Position numbers and translations under genes: made by a program. 64,000 bases of DNA, from NCBI GenBank assembly GCA_046347045.1, contig JAXMGX010000009.1, forward strand, positions 124,001-188,000, given 5' to 3'. The notes under the pieces were generated by a model, which saw only the letters and a program-made list of their open reading frames with translations, did no database searches and was not told where the DNA came from. The stretch is from ZC4RG30 sp046347045 (GTDB taxonomy: Bacteria; Pseudomonadota; Gammaproteobacteria; Steroidobacterales; Steroidobacteraceae). Of the stretch, positions 25,350 to 34,413 are shown in pieces. Every line of letters begins with the position of its first letter. Position 1 is the first letter of the stretch.

Positions 25350-26834
25350 ATGAGTCATTCAAATCCACTGATCCGCGCGGTAGCGGTGGTTGCGTCACTG
25401 CTGGTCAGCACGGCCAGCCTGGCGGCGGTACGCGGTGAGTCCGGCAGTACCTCGGGCTGCGCCGCAGGCGTGCAGCGCTGCTTCTCGCTGGTGGCAGCCA
25501 GCGGCAGCATCGTCACCGGTGATGGCAACAACCTGCCGGCCTGGGGCTACGCGATGGCGGGCGGCGCGCAGCCCATGCAGTACCCCGGGCCGACGCTCAT
25601 CGTGAACCAGGGCGAACGCATCAGCATCACGCTCACCAACAGCCTGCCGCTGCCGGCGTCCATCGTGTTTCCCGGACAGACTGGTGTCACCGCCACCGGC
25701 GGTACCACCGGTGCGCTGACGCAGGAAGTGGCCAGCGGCGGTGGATCCGTCACCTATACCTTCACTGCGTCGCAGCCCGGCACCTTCCTGTATCACAGTG
25801 GCACGCGTCCGGAACTGGAAGTGGAGTTCGGCCTGCTCGGCGCGCTGATCGTGCGGCCGGCCGGATTCGATGCCGCGAACGCGGCCACGCGCAAATCCTA
25901 TGGTCCGGTTTCCACCGCCTATGACCGGGAGTACCTGTACCTTCTCTCCGAGATGGATCGCTCGGCCCATGAGCAGCTTGGCGAGATCCAGCGCCTGATG
26001 GCTGCAACACCCGGCACCACCTTCGACCAGGCGGTGGCGCTGTTGCCCGAGCCCGCCGATGGCCTGCCGAAGCTCGACGCCGCGCGCTTCACCTCGACCC
26101 TGTGGTTCATCAATGGCCGCAATGGGCCGGATACGCTGCTGGACCCGGCCGTGGGCTGGCTGCCCGCGCAGCCCTACAACGCGACCACGCGCGCGCATCC
26201 CGGCGATCGCGTGCTGATGCGCATAGTGGGCGCCGGGCGCGACCTGCATCCCTTCCATCACCACGGCAACAATGCCTGGCTGATCGCGCGCGACGCGCAG
26301 GTGCTGCAGAGCGCCACCGGCGCATCGGCGCCGTATCCTGATTTTCTCGGCCTTCCTGCGCTGGCCGCGCTCGGCGCCACGCTGCCCGACCAGGCTGTTT
26401 CGAACTTCACCATCCAGATCGTGCCCGGCAGCACCTACGATGCCATCTTCACGTGGACGGGCCTGGGACTGGGCTGGGATTTCTACGGCCACCGTGATCC
26501 GGATGGCGCCGGTCCATTGGGCTGCCCGCCGCCGGAGCTGTATGAAGATCCGGCCAGCCACTGCAAGACCTTCACGCAGACCAATGGCGACACGCTGCCG
26601 GTCACGATGCCCGAACAGCAGGCGCTGACCTTCGGCGGCTTCTGGAGTGGCGGCCCCTATCTGGGCGGCGGCGCAGCGCTGCCGCCGGGCGAGGGCGGCC
26701 TGAATCCCAATGCGGGCTACACCTTCATGTGGCATTCCCACACGGAACGTGAGCTCACCAACGACGACATCTTTCCGGGCGGCATGATGACGATGCTGAT
26801 CATCGAGCCCCCCGGCGTGACGATCGCGGACTAG
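25350..26834 (+). CDS. Secreted multicopper-oxidase-like protein, T1 cysteine missing
   Basis: A 494-residue exported protein (signal peptide ending ASLAA). Cupredoxin domain one runs to about residue 175 and contains QPGTFLYHSG. The later half holds HPFHHHGNNAW at about 300-310 and FMWHSHTERELTNDDIFPGGMMT at about 458-480. These correspond to the third-domain motifs HPxHxHG and HCHxxxHxxxGM, but with Ser in place of the type 1 copper Cys. The trinuclear cluster is therefore partly retained while the electron-entry site appears lost. GGAG nine bases before ATG 25350 supports this start over the GTG at 25344. It lies 22 bases after the giant oxidase. Confidence 0.85.
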   Translation: MSHSNPLIRAVAVVASLLVSTASLAAVRGESGSTSGCAAGVQRCFSLVAASGSIVTGDGNNLPAWGYAMAGGAQPMQYPGPTLIVNQGERISITLTNSLPLPASIVFPGQTGVTATGGTTGALTQEVASGGGSVTYTFTASQPGTFLYHSGTRPELEVEFGLLGALIVRPAGFDAANAATRKSYGPVSTAYDREYLYLLSEMDRSAHEQLGEIQRLMAATPGTTFDQAVALLPEPADGLPKLDAARFTSTLWFINGRNGPDTLLDPAVGWLPAQPYNATTRAHPGDRVLMRIVGAGRDLHPFHHHGNNAWLIARDAQVLQSATGASAPYPDFLGLPALAALGATLPDQAVSNFTIQIVPGSTYDAIFTWTGLGLGWDFYGHRDPDGAGPLGCPPPELYEDPASHCKTFTQTNGDTLPVTMPEQQALTFGGFWSGGPYLGGGAALPPGEGGLNPNAGYTFMWHSHTERELTNDDIFPGGMMTMLIIEPPGVTIAD

Positions 26835-26852
26835 GCGCGGGCGAGGCAACTC

Positions 26853-28811
26853 ATGAAAACGGTCAACAAGCGGACTGCGGTGGGCATGGCGGTGGCCTTG
26901 GCCCTGATGGGTTCCACGGCCGAGGCCGCGGAAGTCTGGCTGGAAGCGCGGGAAATGAGCTTCCAGCCGGCCGAGCCCGGCGCCACGGCAGTGCCGATGT
27001 GGGGCTACGTGCAGTGCACGGCCAATTTCGCGGGATGCCCAGCTGCGTCCACCGCCTGGGCGCCGGGGCCGGTGCTGAACGTGCCGGTGGGCGACACCAG
27101 CCTCATCGTGCACCTGCAGAACAAATTGCCGGTCGCGACCTCGCTTTCGGTGCTGGGCATGCAGAGCAGTGCCTCCCTGCCGGCGCGCACCAATGCAAGC
27201 GCGCCGCTCAGTGCGCTGACCAACGTCGAAGCGCCGGCCAATGGCACGGCCACCTACACCTTCACCAATGTGCGGCCGGGCACCTTCCTCTACCAGAGCG
27301 CCTCCGATCCGCGTGTGCAGGTGCAGATGGGTCTGTATGGCGCCGTGGCCGCGGCTTATCCCTCGTCGCCTTCCGCGGGCCCGCTCTCGGCCGTGGACGA
27401 GGTGCTGGTGTTCAGCGAGATCGATGCAGCGCTGCACACCACACCCACTGCAGCCGGCATGCGCAACTACGCGCCGCGCTACTTCCTGATCAACGGCAAG
27501 CCCGATGGGCTGGGCGCGGGCGCGGGTCCCACTGCCGACACCGGGTACGCCAAGCGGCTGCGACTGGTGAATGCCGGGCTGATGGATCGCGCGCCGCAGC
27601 TCCTGGGCGAATACTTCCGCATCGAATCCCAGGACGGCCTGGCGGTGCCCGCCGCCTTGCGGCACGCGCAGTACAACACGCTGCTGCCCGCGGGCGGCAC
27701 GCTGGATGTCACGGTGACGGCGCAGGCGCCGGGTGTGTATCCGCTCTACGACCGCAAGCTGGGGCTGGTGAATGGCTCGCAGCCGGGTGGCATGCGCACC
27801 ACGCTCACCGTAACCGGTGCACCGCCGCCACTGCAGGCGGCGCCTGATACGTATCCGGTGGTCGCAGGCACCACGCTGAACATTGCTGCGCCGGGCGTGC
27901 TGGGCAACGACAGCCCGCTGGCCACCACCGCGACACTGGTTCCCGGATCAGGCCCGGTGGGCGGCGGGCTGACATTCAATGCGGACGGCTCGTTCGCCTA
28001 CGTCGCGCCCGCCACGGCCGGGGCGCGCAGCTTCCAGTACATCGCCAGCAATCTGTCCGGCAGCAGCTCGCCGCAGACGGTGACGCTGAACGTCACGGCG
28101 CCGGCGCAGCCGCCGGTGGGCGTGGCGGATATCTTCTACGTCACCAGCAACCGCGGAACGCAGAATTTCGCGGCGCCGGGCGTGCTGGTCAATGACACTG
28201 ATCCGGAAGGTGCCGCGCTGACGGCGGTGAACCAGTCGGCGGTGACGCTGACCGGCGGCGCGGCGCTCAACCTTGCCGCAAACAAGAGCGTGACCCTGCC
28301 GTTGAACGCCAACGGCAGCCTTTCGTTCGCAGCCAATGGGGACCAGAGCTTCGTTGGAACGGCCAGCTTCACCTACCAGGCGCAGGATCCGGGTGGCTTG
28401 ACGAGCGGTGCGACCGAGGTGCGCGTGGTGAAGGACCTGCAGGTTTCCTCGGGTGTGCGCTCGCAGCTCCTGCAGTCGAGGTTGGCGCTGGTAACCGGCA
28501 CACTGCGCGGATTCGGCTACTCTGCCAATCAGCCGAATATCACAATCACCATGCGCATACCTACGCCAAGTCCGGCGGGCTGCGGTCTTGCCGCGGGAAC
28601 GTCGCTGGGCAGCGTGACGGTTTCCAATGCAGACACGGCCTCGGAAAACTCTTCCGTCGGCTGGGCATTGGCACTTGGGCCAGGGTTTCCGAATTCGAGC
28701 TTCAACGCGGCCTGCAACCGGATGGATGTGGAAGCCAGCGTGCCCGCCACGGCCTCGGGCGTGCCGGCCCACACCGCGCGCCTGCTGCAGGTGCCGATCC
28801 CGGCGCCGTGA
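26853..28811 (+). CDS. Cupredoxin-fold exported protein with two Ig-like domains, copper ligands lost
   Basis: A 652-residue protein with signal peptide MKTVNKRTAVGMAVALALMG. Residues 25-320 parallel the preceding oxidase (VWLEAREMSFQPA, MWGYVQC, PANGTATYTFTNVRPGTFLYQSAS, PRYFLINGKPDG) but with FLYQSA where the paralogue has FLYHSG, and no HxHG or HCH motif is visible. Two Big_9/cadherin-like modules follow, each with an APGVLxND signature (about 330-420 and 425-530). The last 120 residues are unassigned. It may be a structural or substrate-binding partner of the two oxidases rather than an enzyme. Its stop overlaps the next start as TGATG. Confidence 0.75.
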   Translation: MKTVNKRTAVGMAVALALMGSTAEAAEVWLEAREMSFQPAEPGATAVPMWGYVQCTANFAGCPAASTAWAPGPVLNVPVGDTSLIVHLQNKLPVATSLSVLGMQSSASLPARTNASAPLSALTNVEAPANGTATYTFTNVRPGTFLYQSASDPRVQVQMGLYGAVAAAYPSSPSAGPLSAVDEVLVFSEIDAALHTTPTAAGMRNYAPRYFLINGKPDGLGAGAGPTADTGYAKRLRLVNAGLMDRAPQLLGEYFRIESQDGLAVPAALRHAQYNTLLPAGGTLDVTVTAQAPGVYPLYDRKLGLVNGSQPGGMRTTLTVTGAPPPLQAAPDTYPVVAGTTLNIAAPGVLGNDSPLATTATLVPGSGPVGGGLTFNADGSFAYVAPATAGARSFQYIASNLSGSSSPQTVTLNVTAPAQPPVGVADIFYVTSNRGTQNFAAPGVLVNDTDPEGAALTAVNQSAVTLTGGAALNLAANKSVTLPLNANGSLSFAANGDQSFVGTASFTYQAQDPGGLTSGATEVRVVKDLQVSSGVRSQLLQSRLALVTGTLRGFGYSANQPNITITMRIPTPSPAGCGLAAGTSLGSVTVSNADTASENSSVGWALALGPGFPNSSFNAACNRMDVEASVPATASGVPAHTARLLQVPIPAP

Positions 28812-29206
28812 TGCGCAGGCTGCGCGCAGTGGTTGTCATGCTGGCCGGCGTGGTCGTCGCCGCGTGCGCCAGCGCACCGCGCACGCCGCAGCCCATCCGC
28901 GTCGAATCGGTGCGCCTCACAGCCGGCGGGCATTATGTCGACCTGCGCTACCGCGTGCTGGATGCGCCTGCGGCGCAGTCGGCCCTGGGCCCCGGGGTGA
29001 AGCCATCGCTCACCGACGAGGCCTCCGGCCGCGTCATGGCCGTGCCCAGCACGGCCAAGCTGGGCTCGCTGCGGCAGACACAGAACGCCCAGCGGCCCGA
29101 TCACCTGTACTTCGTGCTGTTCATCAATTCCGCCGGCCTGAAGCCCGGTAGCCGCGTCACCGCGGACCTGGGCAGCCTGCAGTTCCGCCACCTGGCGGTG
29201 CAGTGA
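28811..29206 (+). CDS. Small putative lipoprotein of unknown function
   Basis: A 131-residue protein with a lipobox (VVVAACAS, Cys19). The mature part contains RVESVRLTAGGHYVDLRYRVLD, KLGSLRQTQNAQRPDHLYFVLFINSAG and a short C-terminus. I do not recognise the family. It is directly coupled to the preceding cupredoxin gene (TGATG) and precedes a 153-base gap before the protease gene. The hydrophobic-polar alternation suggests a small beta-sandwich. A role as an envelope anchor or assembly factor for the oxidases is possible from position only. Confidence 0.6.
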   Translation: MRRLRAVVVMLAGVVVAACASAPRTPQPIRVESVRLTAGGHYVDLRYRVLDAPAAQSALGPGVKPSLTDEASGRVMAVPSTAKLGSLRQTQNAQRPDHLYFVLFINSAGLKPGSRVTADLGSLQFRHLAVQ

Positions 29207-29359
29207 CTTAATCCCGAAAGCCTGCCTGCCGGGGCCGTCAGTACATGGCGGCAATCCTCGCCGCCCCCGGTAGGGTTTCCCCCCAATCGGTACGGACCGG
29301 GTGCGGGCCAGAATCCTTCCTCAATACCGGCAATTCCGCACCTTTGCGCGAGGAACGAT

Positions 29360-31108
29360 TTGTCCCCGATCCGCCCACACCGATGGGGCTTCGCATGCAT
29401 GGTGATGGTGCTTGCGTCGAGTCCGTGCGGCACGGCTCGCGCCGCACCCGCCGGGCTGCCTGCGGAACTGCAGCAGGCGGTCGATGCCGCGGCTCCCGAT
29501 GCGTGGATTCCCGTCATCGTGCAGTTCCGCGCCGCAGTGGACGGCACCACGCTTCGCGACACCATGCGTGCAAACCCGCATGCCGTGCGGCGCAAGGAGG
29601 TCGTGCGGCGGCTGGTGGCGCAGGCCGATGCCAATGGCGCCCCGATCACGGCATTGGGACGTTCGCTGGGAGCGCAGCAGGTGAGCACCTTGTGGGTGGC
29701 CAATGCAGTGGCCATGCAGGTGCATCCCGCGCAGTTGGCATCGATCGCGAATCATCCGGATGTGGCCTCCGTGCGGCTGGACTCGGTCATGTCGGCGCCC
29801 ATCGCCTATCCGGGACTGCCACTGCCGGCCGAATGGAACATTGCGATGATCGACGCGCCGCTGGTCTGGGCGCGGGGCTTTCGCGGCAAGGACGTTGTCG
29901 TGGCGAGCCTGGATTCCGGCGTGGATGCGCGGCATCCGGACCTGGCATCCCGTTACCGCGGCGGCACGAACAGCTGGTTCGATCCGCATGGCGAGCATGC
30001 AACGCCCGCCGACACCAGCGGCCACGGCACGCAGGTGATGGGCCTGATGGTGGGCGGCGATGCGGGTGGCACGCATGTGGGCATCGCGCCCGAGGCGCGC
30101 TGGATCGCGGCGCGCATCTTCAACGACGCGGGCGACACCACCGAGAGCGCCATCCACCGCGCGCTGCAGTGGGTGCTCGACCCGGACGGCAACCCGGCCA
30201 CCGACGACGCGCCCGACGTGGTGAACAACTCCTGGGACATCTCCGCCGAGGATGGCTGCAACACGGCGTTCCAGGCAGACCTCGATGCACTGCGCGCGGC
30301 CGACATTGCAGTGGTCTTCTCCGCCGGCAACTACGGGCCGATGAGTTCCACCAGCGTCAGCCCCGCCAATGCGGGCAACGTGGTCAGCGTGGGCGCCGTG
30401 GACGACCAGCGGCAGGTTGCGTTGTTCAGCAGCCGCGGCCCGTCGGCCTGCGATGGTTCGCTGTTCCCGCAGCTCGTGGCGCCAGGCGAAGGCGTGCTGA
30501 CCACGGATCTTTCCTTCGGCGGCACGCCGACGTACACGCTGGTGGCCGGCACCTCGTTCTCGGCGCCGCATGTCGCCGGCGCCATGGCGCTGCTGCGCAG
30601 CGCCGCGCCGCTGGTGTCGGTGGAGCAGATGGAACAGGCGCTCACCGCCACGGCGCGCGATGTGGGACCTGCGGGCCCCGACAACGATTCCGGCCATGGC
30701 GTGATCAGCGTGCTGGCGGCGCTGGATGCGCTGCCGCCGATCGATGTGGATGGCGACGGCTATGGCGCGGGCCGGGATTGCGACGACCGCGATCCCACGG
30801 TGCATCCCGGCGCCGTCGAGCGGCCGCGCGATGGCAAGGACCAGGACTGCAATGGCTACGACCTGTCGTTGCAGGTGCACTACGCCGTCTATTCACACGA
30901 TGGCGCCACGCTGCGCATGCGCGTGACGAGCGCGCTGGGCGCGGCAGCGCAACTGCAGATCACCGACGTGGGACCGCTCACGTATCGCGCGGTGTATGGC
31001 GACTGGATCTACGAGGGCGCGGCGGGCACACCGGCATCGCCGCTGACCGTGCACGGAATCGAGGGCGAACTGCAGGTGCGGCCCCGCATGCCCACCCGCA
31101 GGAGGTAA
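29360..31108 (+). CDS. S8 family (subtilisin-like) serine protease with MopE-like metal-binding motif
   Basis: A 582-residue exported protease. The catalytic triad is complete: Asp185 in LDSGVD, His222 in SGHGTQ and Ser399 in GTSFSAPH, with an oxyanion Asn in NNSWD. The N-terminal propeptide region (about 30-150) contains VIVQFRAAVDGT. At about 461-485 comes DVDGDGYGAGRDCDDRDP, the calcium/metal-binding motif shared with MopE-type and thrombospondin-like proteins. The start is TTG 29360, with GAGG seven bases upstream; ATG 29399 is an alternative but lies inside the leader. It is six bases before gspG and probably processes or releases secreted products of this locus. Confidence 0.85.
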   Translation: MSPIRPHRWGFACMVMVLASSPCGTARAAPAGLPAELQQAVDAAAPDAWIPVIVQFRAAVDGTTLRDTMRANPHAVRRKEVVRRLVAQADANGAPITALGRSLGAQQVSTLWVANAVAMQVHPAQLASIANHPDVASVRLDSVMSAPIAYPGLPLPAEWNIAMIDAPLVWARGFRGKDVVVASLDSGVDARHPDLASRYRGGTNSWFDPHGEHATPADTSGHGTQVMGLMVGGDAGGTHVGIAPEARWIAARIFNDAGDTTESAIHRALQWVLDPDGNPATDDAPDVVNNSWDISAEDGCNTAFQADLDALRAADIAVVFSAGNYGPMSSTSVSPANAGNVVSVGAVDDQRQVALFSSRGPSACDGSLFPQLVAPGEGVLTTDLSFGGTPTYTLVAGTSFSAPHVAGAMALLRSAAPLVSVEQMEQALTATARDVGPAGPDNDSGHGVISVLAALDALPPIDVDGDGYGAGRDCDDRDPTVHPGAVERPRDGKDQDCNGYDLSLQVHYAVYSHDGATLRMRVTSALGAAAQLQITDVGPLTYRAVYGDWIYEGAAGTPASPLTVHGIEGELQVRPRMPTRRR

Positions 31109-31113
31109 GGAAG

Positions 31114-31536
31114 ATGACCAGGCGAGCCACGACATCATCGGGATTCACGCTGCTGGAGCTCTTGGTGGTGATGGTGATCATCGGCATGCTGGCGGCCTTC
31201 GTCGCGCCGCGCTACTTCGCGCAGGTGGGCAAGTCGCAGGCCAAGTCGGCCAAGGCGCAGATCACCGCGCTGGAGCAGGCGCTGGAGCAATACCGCCTCG
31301 ACGTGGGCACTTTCCCCAGCACGCAGGAGGGCCTTGCCGCGTTGAACGCGGCGCCCTCGGCCGCGGCCACGGGCTGGTACGGCCCCTACCTGAAGAAGGC
31401 CGTGCCGCCGGATCCCTGGGGCCGGCCCTACCAGTACGTGAATCCCGGACAGCATGGCGAGATCGACCTGTTCTCGCTGGGCCGCGACGGGCGCGAGGGT
31501 GGTTCGGGCGATGACGGCGACGTGACGAACTGGTGA
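31114..31536 (+). CDS. gspG: Type II secretion major pseudopilin GspG
   Basis: A 140-residue pseudopilin. The prepilin peptidase site is SSG-FTLLELLVVMVIIGMLAAFVAPRYF, with Glu at +5 of the mature protein. The GspG-specific C-terminal region has the calcium-loop and DPWGRPYQY signature, then DIDLFSLGRDG-like GEIDLFSLGRDGREGG. Major pseudopilins polymerise into the periplasmic piston of the type II secretion system after processing by a PilD-like peptidase, which is not encoded here. AGGAGG five to eight bases before ATG 31114 is an optimal ribosome-binding site. It begins the secretion-machine part of the operon. Confidence 0.94.
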   Translation: MTRRATTSSGFTLLELLVVMVIIGMLAAFVAPRYFAQVGKSQAKSAKAQITALEQALEQYRLDVGTFPSTQEGLAALNAAPSAAATGWYGPYLKKAVPPDPWGRPYQYVNPGQHGEIDLFSLGRDGREGGSGDDGDVTNW

Positions 31537-31540
31537 AGCG

Positions 31541-32725
31541 ATGCTGTTCGATGTCAAAGCCATGGGATCGTCGCAGGAAGTGCTGAGCTACGTGCTCGAG
31601 GCCAGCGATGAATCCGATGCGCGCCGGCTGATCCTGGAACAGGGGCGGCGCGTGATCTCGCTGCATGCGCGACAGGCGTTGATGCATGTCTCGCGCCGGC
31701 GCCGGCTGCCACTGGTGCAGTTCAGCGAGGAGCTGGTGGCCCTGCTCGACGCCGGGCTCACGCTGGTCGAAGGCATCGAGGCGCTGACGGAAAAGGAGGC
31801 GCAGGCCGCCGTGCGCCGCACGCTGTCGCAGTTGCGGCAGCGTCTCTACCAGGGCGCCACGCTGTCCACGGCGCTGGCGGAGATGCCCGACCAGTTCCCG
31901 CCGCTGTACGTGGCCACCGTGCGCGCCAGCGAGCGCAGCGGCGCGCTGCGCGATGCACTGCTGCGCTACGTGGCCTACCAGCGGCAGATCGACGTGCTGC
32001 GCAAGAAGGTGGTCAGCGCCTCCATCTATCCGATGGTGCTGATGGGCGCCGGCGCGCTGGTCAGCCTGTTCCTGCTGGGCTACGTGGTGCCGCGGTTCAG
32101 CAGCATCTACGAAGACATGGGCGGCAACCTGCCGCTGGCCTCGCGCCTGCTGATGCGCTGGGGCCAGATGATCAGCGGCCATGGAATGCTGCTGACCGTG
32201 GCGGGCCTCGTGCTGGTTGCGGCGGCGGCGTGGGGCGCATCGCGCCCGGCGGCGCGCGCCTGGTTCGGGCGGCGCCTGGCTTCCATTCCGAGCGTGGGCC
32301 TGCAGCTTCATACGTACCAGCTCGCGCGGCTGTATCGCACGGTGGGCATGCTGTTGCGCGGCGGCGTGCCCGCGGTGACCGCCATGCAGATGTCCGAGGG
32401 TGTGCTGGGTGAAAGGCTGCGCCCGGCGTTCCGCAATGCCGTCGAGGCCATCCGTGCGGGCAGGTCGGTGACGCATGCCATGGAACAGCAGGGCCTGACC
32501 ACGCCGGTGGCCGTGCGCATGCTGCGTGTCGGCGAGCGCAGCGGCAGCATGGGCGAGATGATGGAGCGCATCGCGGCGTTCTACGACGATGAGCTGGCGC
32601 GCGCCGTGGACATCCTCACGCGGCTGATCGAGCCCTTGCTGATGAGCCTGATCGGCATCGTCATCGGCCTGATCGTGGTGCTCATGTACTTCCCGATCTT
32701 CGAGCTGGCAGGGAGTCTGCAATGA
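31541..32725 (+). CDS. gspF: Type II secretion inner-membrane platform protein GspF
   Basis: A 394-residue polytopic protein with two repeated T2SSF cytoplasmic domains (FSEELVALLDAGLTLVEGIEAL and LARLYRTVGMLLRGGVPAVTAMQ) and three membrane segments (about 165-190, 220-245, 365-385). It forms the inner-membrane platform that anchors the GspE ATPase and the pseudopilus. The final RVGERSGSMGEMMERIAAFYDDE block is highly conserved in the family. It starts four bases after gspG and overlaps gspE by four bases, so expression is coupled. Confidence 0.93.
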   Translation: MLFDVKAMGSSQEVLSYVLEASDESDARRLILEQGRRVISLHARQALMHVSRRRRLPLVQFSEELVALLDAGLTLVEGIEALTEKEAQAAVRRTLSQLRQRLYQGATLSTALAEMPDQFPPLYVATVRASERSGALRDALLRYVAYQRQIDVLRKKVVSASIYPMVLMGAGALVSLFLLGYVVPRFSSIYEDMGGNLPLASRLLMRWGQMISGHGMLLTVAGLVLVAAAAWGASRPAARAWFGRRLASIPSVGLQLHTYQLARLYRTVGMLLRGGVPAVTAMQMSEGVLGERLRPAFRNAVEAIRAGRSVTHAMEQQGLTTPVAVRMLRVGERSGSMGEMMERIAAFYDDELARAVDILTRLIEPLLMSLIGIVIGLIVVLMYFPIFELAGSLQ

Positions 32726-34413
32726 GCGCGCTGCCGGAGATCACTCCCATGTTCGTGCTGGATGAAGACACGGTCTCCGCCGCGCTGGCGCGTGCCATGC
32801 AGTCCGGCGGCAGCTGCATCACGGAACTGGAGAAGGTCACGGGCCGGCGGGCCGACGAGCTGTTGCCGGCACTGGCGGTGCTGCTGAGCTTCCGGTACGT
32901 GCCGGGCGCGGAACTGCAGCGGCTGAGTCCCGCCTTCGACCTGCTGGGGCCGGCCGATGCGGCCCGTCGCGGCTGCCTGCTGGTGCGCGAGAACGACCGG
33001 CTGCTGGCAGTGCACGGTGATCCCTTCGATCCGTTGCTGCGCGGCTGGCTGGAGGCAAGGGTTCCGCAGGTGATGGAATGGGCGCTGGCGCCGCGCGCCG
33101 ACATCAGCGCCTGCATCGGCCGGCACGAACAGAACCTGCGGGCGCTCGATGAAGAAGTGGTGTCCACGGGCGCCGCGACCGGCGCCGATGGCGAACCCGA
33201 GGCCCTGACACTGGCCTCGATCCGCCGCGACGGCAGCCCGATCGTGCGCCTGGTGCACTCGACGGTGTTCGATGCACTGCGCGCGGGCGCCAGCGACGTG
33301 CACATCGAGAGCTGCCAGAGTGGCCTCGTGGTCCGCTACCGCATCGACGGCGTGCTGCTGCAGGTGGGGTCGGTCAAGGGCAGCGATGTGGCCGAACAGG
33401 TGCTGTCGCGCATCAAGGTCATGTCGGAACTGGACATCGCCGAACGCCGCATTCCTCAGGATGGACGCTTCCGCATCTCCTACGAGGGCAGGGCGATCGA
33501 TTTTCGCGTGTCGATCATCCCCAGCGTGTTCGGCGAGGATGCGGTGCTGCGCGTGCTCGACAAGCAGGCCATCAGCGACCGGGTCAGCGGCCTCAGGCTC
33601 GCCGCGCTGGGCTTCGATCCGCGCGTGGTGTCGCGGCTGCTGCGCCTGGCTTCCCGCCCGCATGGCATGCTGCTGGTCACCGGTCCCACCGGCAGCGGCA
33701 AGACCACCACGCTGTACGCGGCCATTTCCGAGACCAACAACGGCCAGGACAAGATCGTCACCATCGAGGATCCCGTCGAGTACCAGCTTCCCGGCGTGCT
33801 GCAGATCCCGGTCAACGAGAAGAAGGGCCTGACCTTCGCCAAGGGCCTGCGCTCGATCCTGCGGCACGATCCGGACAAGATCATGGTCGGCGAGATCCGC
33901 GATCCGGAAACGGCGCAGATCGCCATCCAGTCCGCGCTCACCGGCCACCTGGTGTTCACCACCGTGCACGCCAACAGCGTGTTCGACGTGCTGAGCCGCT
34001 TCGCCCACATGGGCGTGGATCCCTACAGCTTCACCTCGGCGCTGAACGGCATCCTCGCGCAGCGCCTGGTGCGCATCGTCTGCAGCCAGTGCGCCGAAGC
34101 CACTCCGCCGAGCCGCGAGCAGCTGGAGGAATCGGGCATTCCGCTGGCCTACGCGGCCGCCTTCCATTTCCGCACCGGTCGCGGTTGCCCGCATTGCCGT
34201 GGCAGCGGCTACCGGGGCCGCAAGGCCGTGGGCGAGCTGCTGGTGCTCAACGACGAACTGCGCGAAGCCATCATCGCCCGCGCGCCGGTGCGGCAGCTGA
34301 AGATGATGGCGATCAAGTCCGGCTCCCGCTTCCTGCGTTCGGCCGCCGTGGACCTTGTCCGGCGCGGCGAAACCACCATCGAGGAGGTCAATCGTGTCAC
34401 CGCTCTGGCGTGA
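32722..34413 (+). CDS. gspE: Type II secretion ATPase GspE
   Basis: A 563-residue cytoplasmic ATPase. The N-terminal MshEN-like domain spans about 1-150. The catalytic part begins LVHSTVFDALRAGASDVHIE, with Walker A GPTGSGKTTT near residue 323, Asp box TIEDPVEYQLPG, Walker B IMVGEIRD near 387 and His box TGHLVFTTVHAN. The zinc module CSQC...CPHC (about 454 and 489) is characteristic of GspE/PilB-type export ATPases and absent from the PilT-type ATPases at the left of the window. It overlaps gspF by four bases and the next gene by 20. Confidence 0.95.
   Translation: MSALPEITPMFVLDEDTVSAALARAMQSGGSCITELEKVTGRRADELLPALAVLLSFRYVPGAELQRLSPAFDLLGPADAARRGCLLVRENDRLLAVHGDPFDPLLRGWLEARVPQVMEWALAPRADISACIGRHEQNLRALDEEVVSTGAATGADGEPEALTLASIRRDGSPIVRLVHSTVFDALRAGASDVHIESCQSGLVVRYRIDGVLLQVGSVKGSDVAEQVLSRIKVMSELDIAERRIPQDGRFRISYEGRAIDFRVSIIPSVFGEDAVLRVLDKQAISDRVSGLRLAALGFDPRVVSRLLRLASRPHGMLLVTGPTGSGKTTTLYAAISETNNGQDKIVTIEDPVEYQLPGVLQIPVNEKKGLTFAKGLRSILRHDPDKIMVGEIRDPETAQIAIQSALTGHLVFTTVHANSVFDVLSRFAHMGVDPYSFTSALNGILAQRLVRIVCSQCAEATPPSREQLEESGIPLAYAAAFHFRTGRGCPHCRGSGYRGRKAVGELLVLNDELREAIIARAPVRQLKMMAIKSGSRFLRSAAVDLVRRGETTIEEVNRVTALA

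Noticed and set aside
29207..29359. Possible riboswitch or small RNA in the gap before the protease
   Set aside because: I looked for c-di-GMP and other riboswitch core motifs and found only GC-rich short stems (for example GGCGG...CCGCC) without a matching consensus. A single CTTAA at 29207 has no second half.
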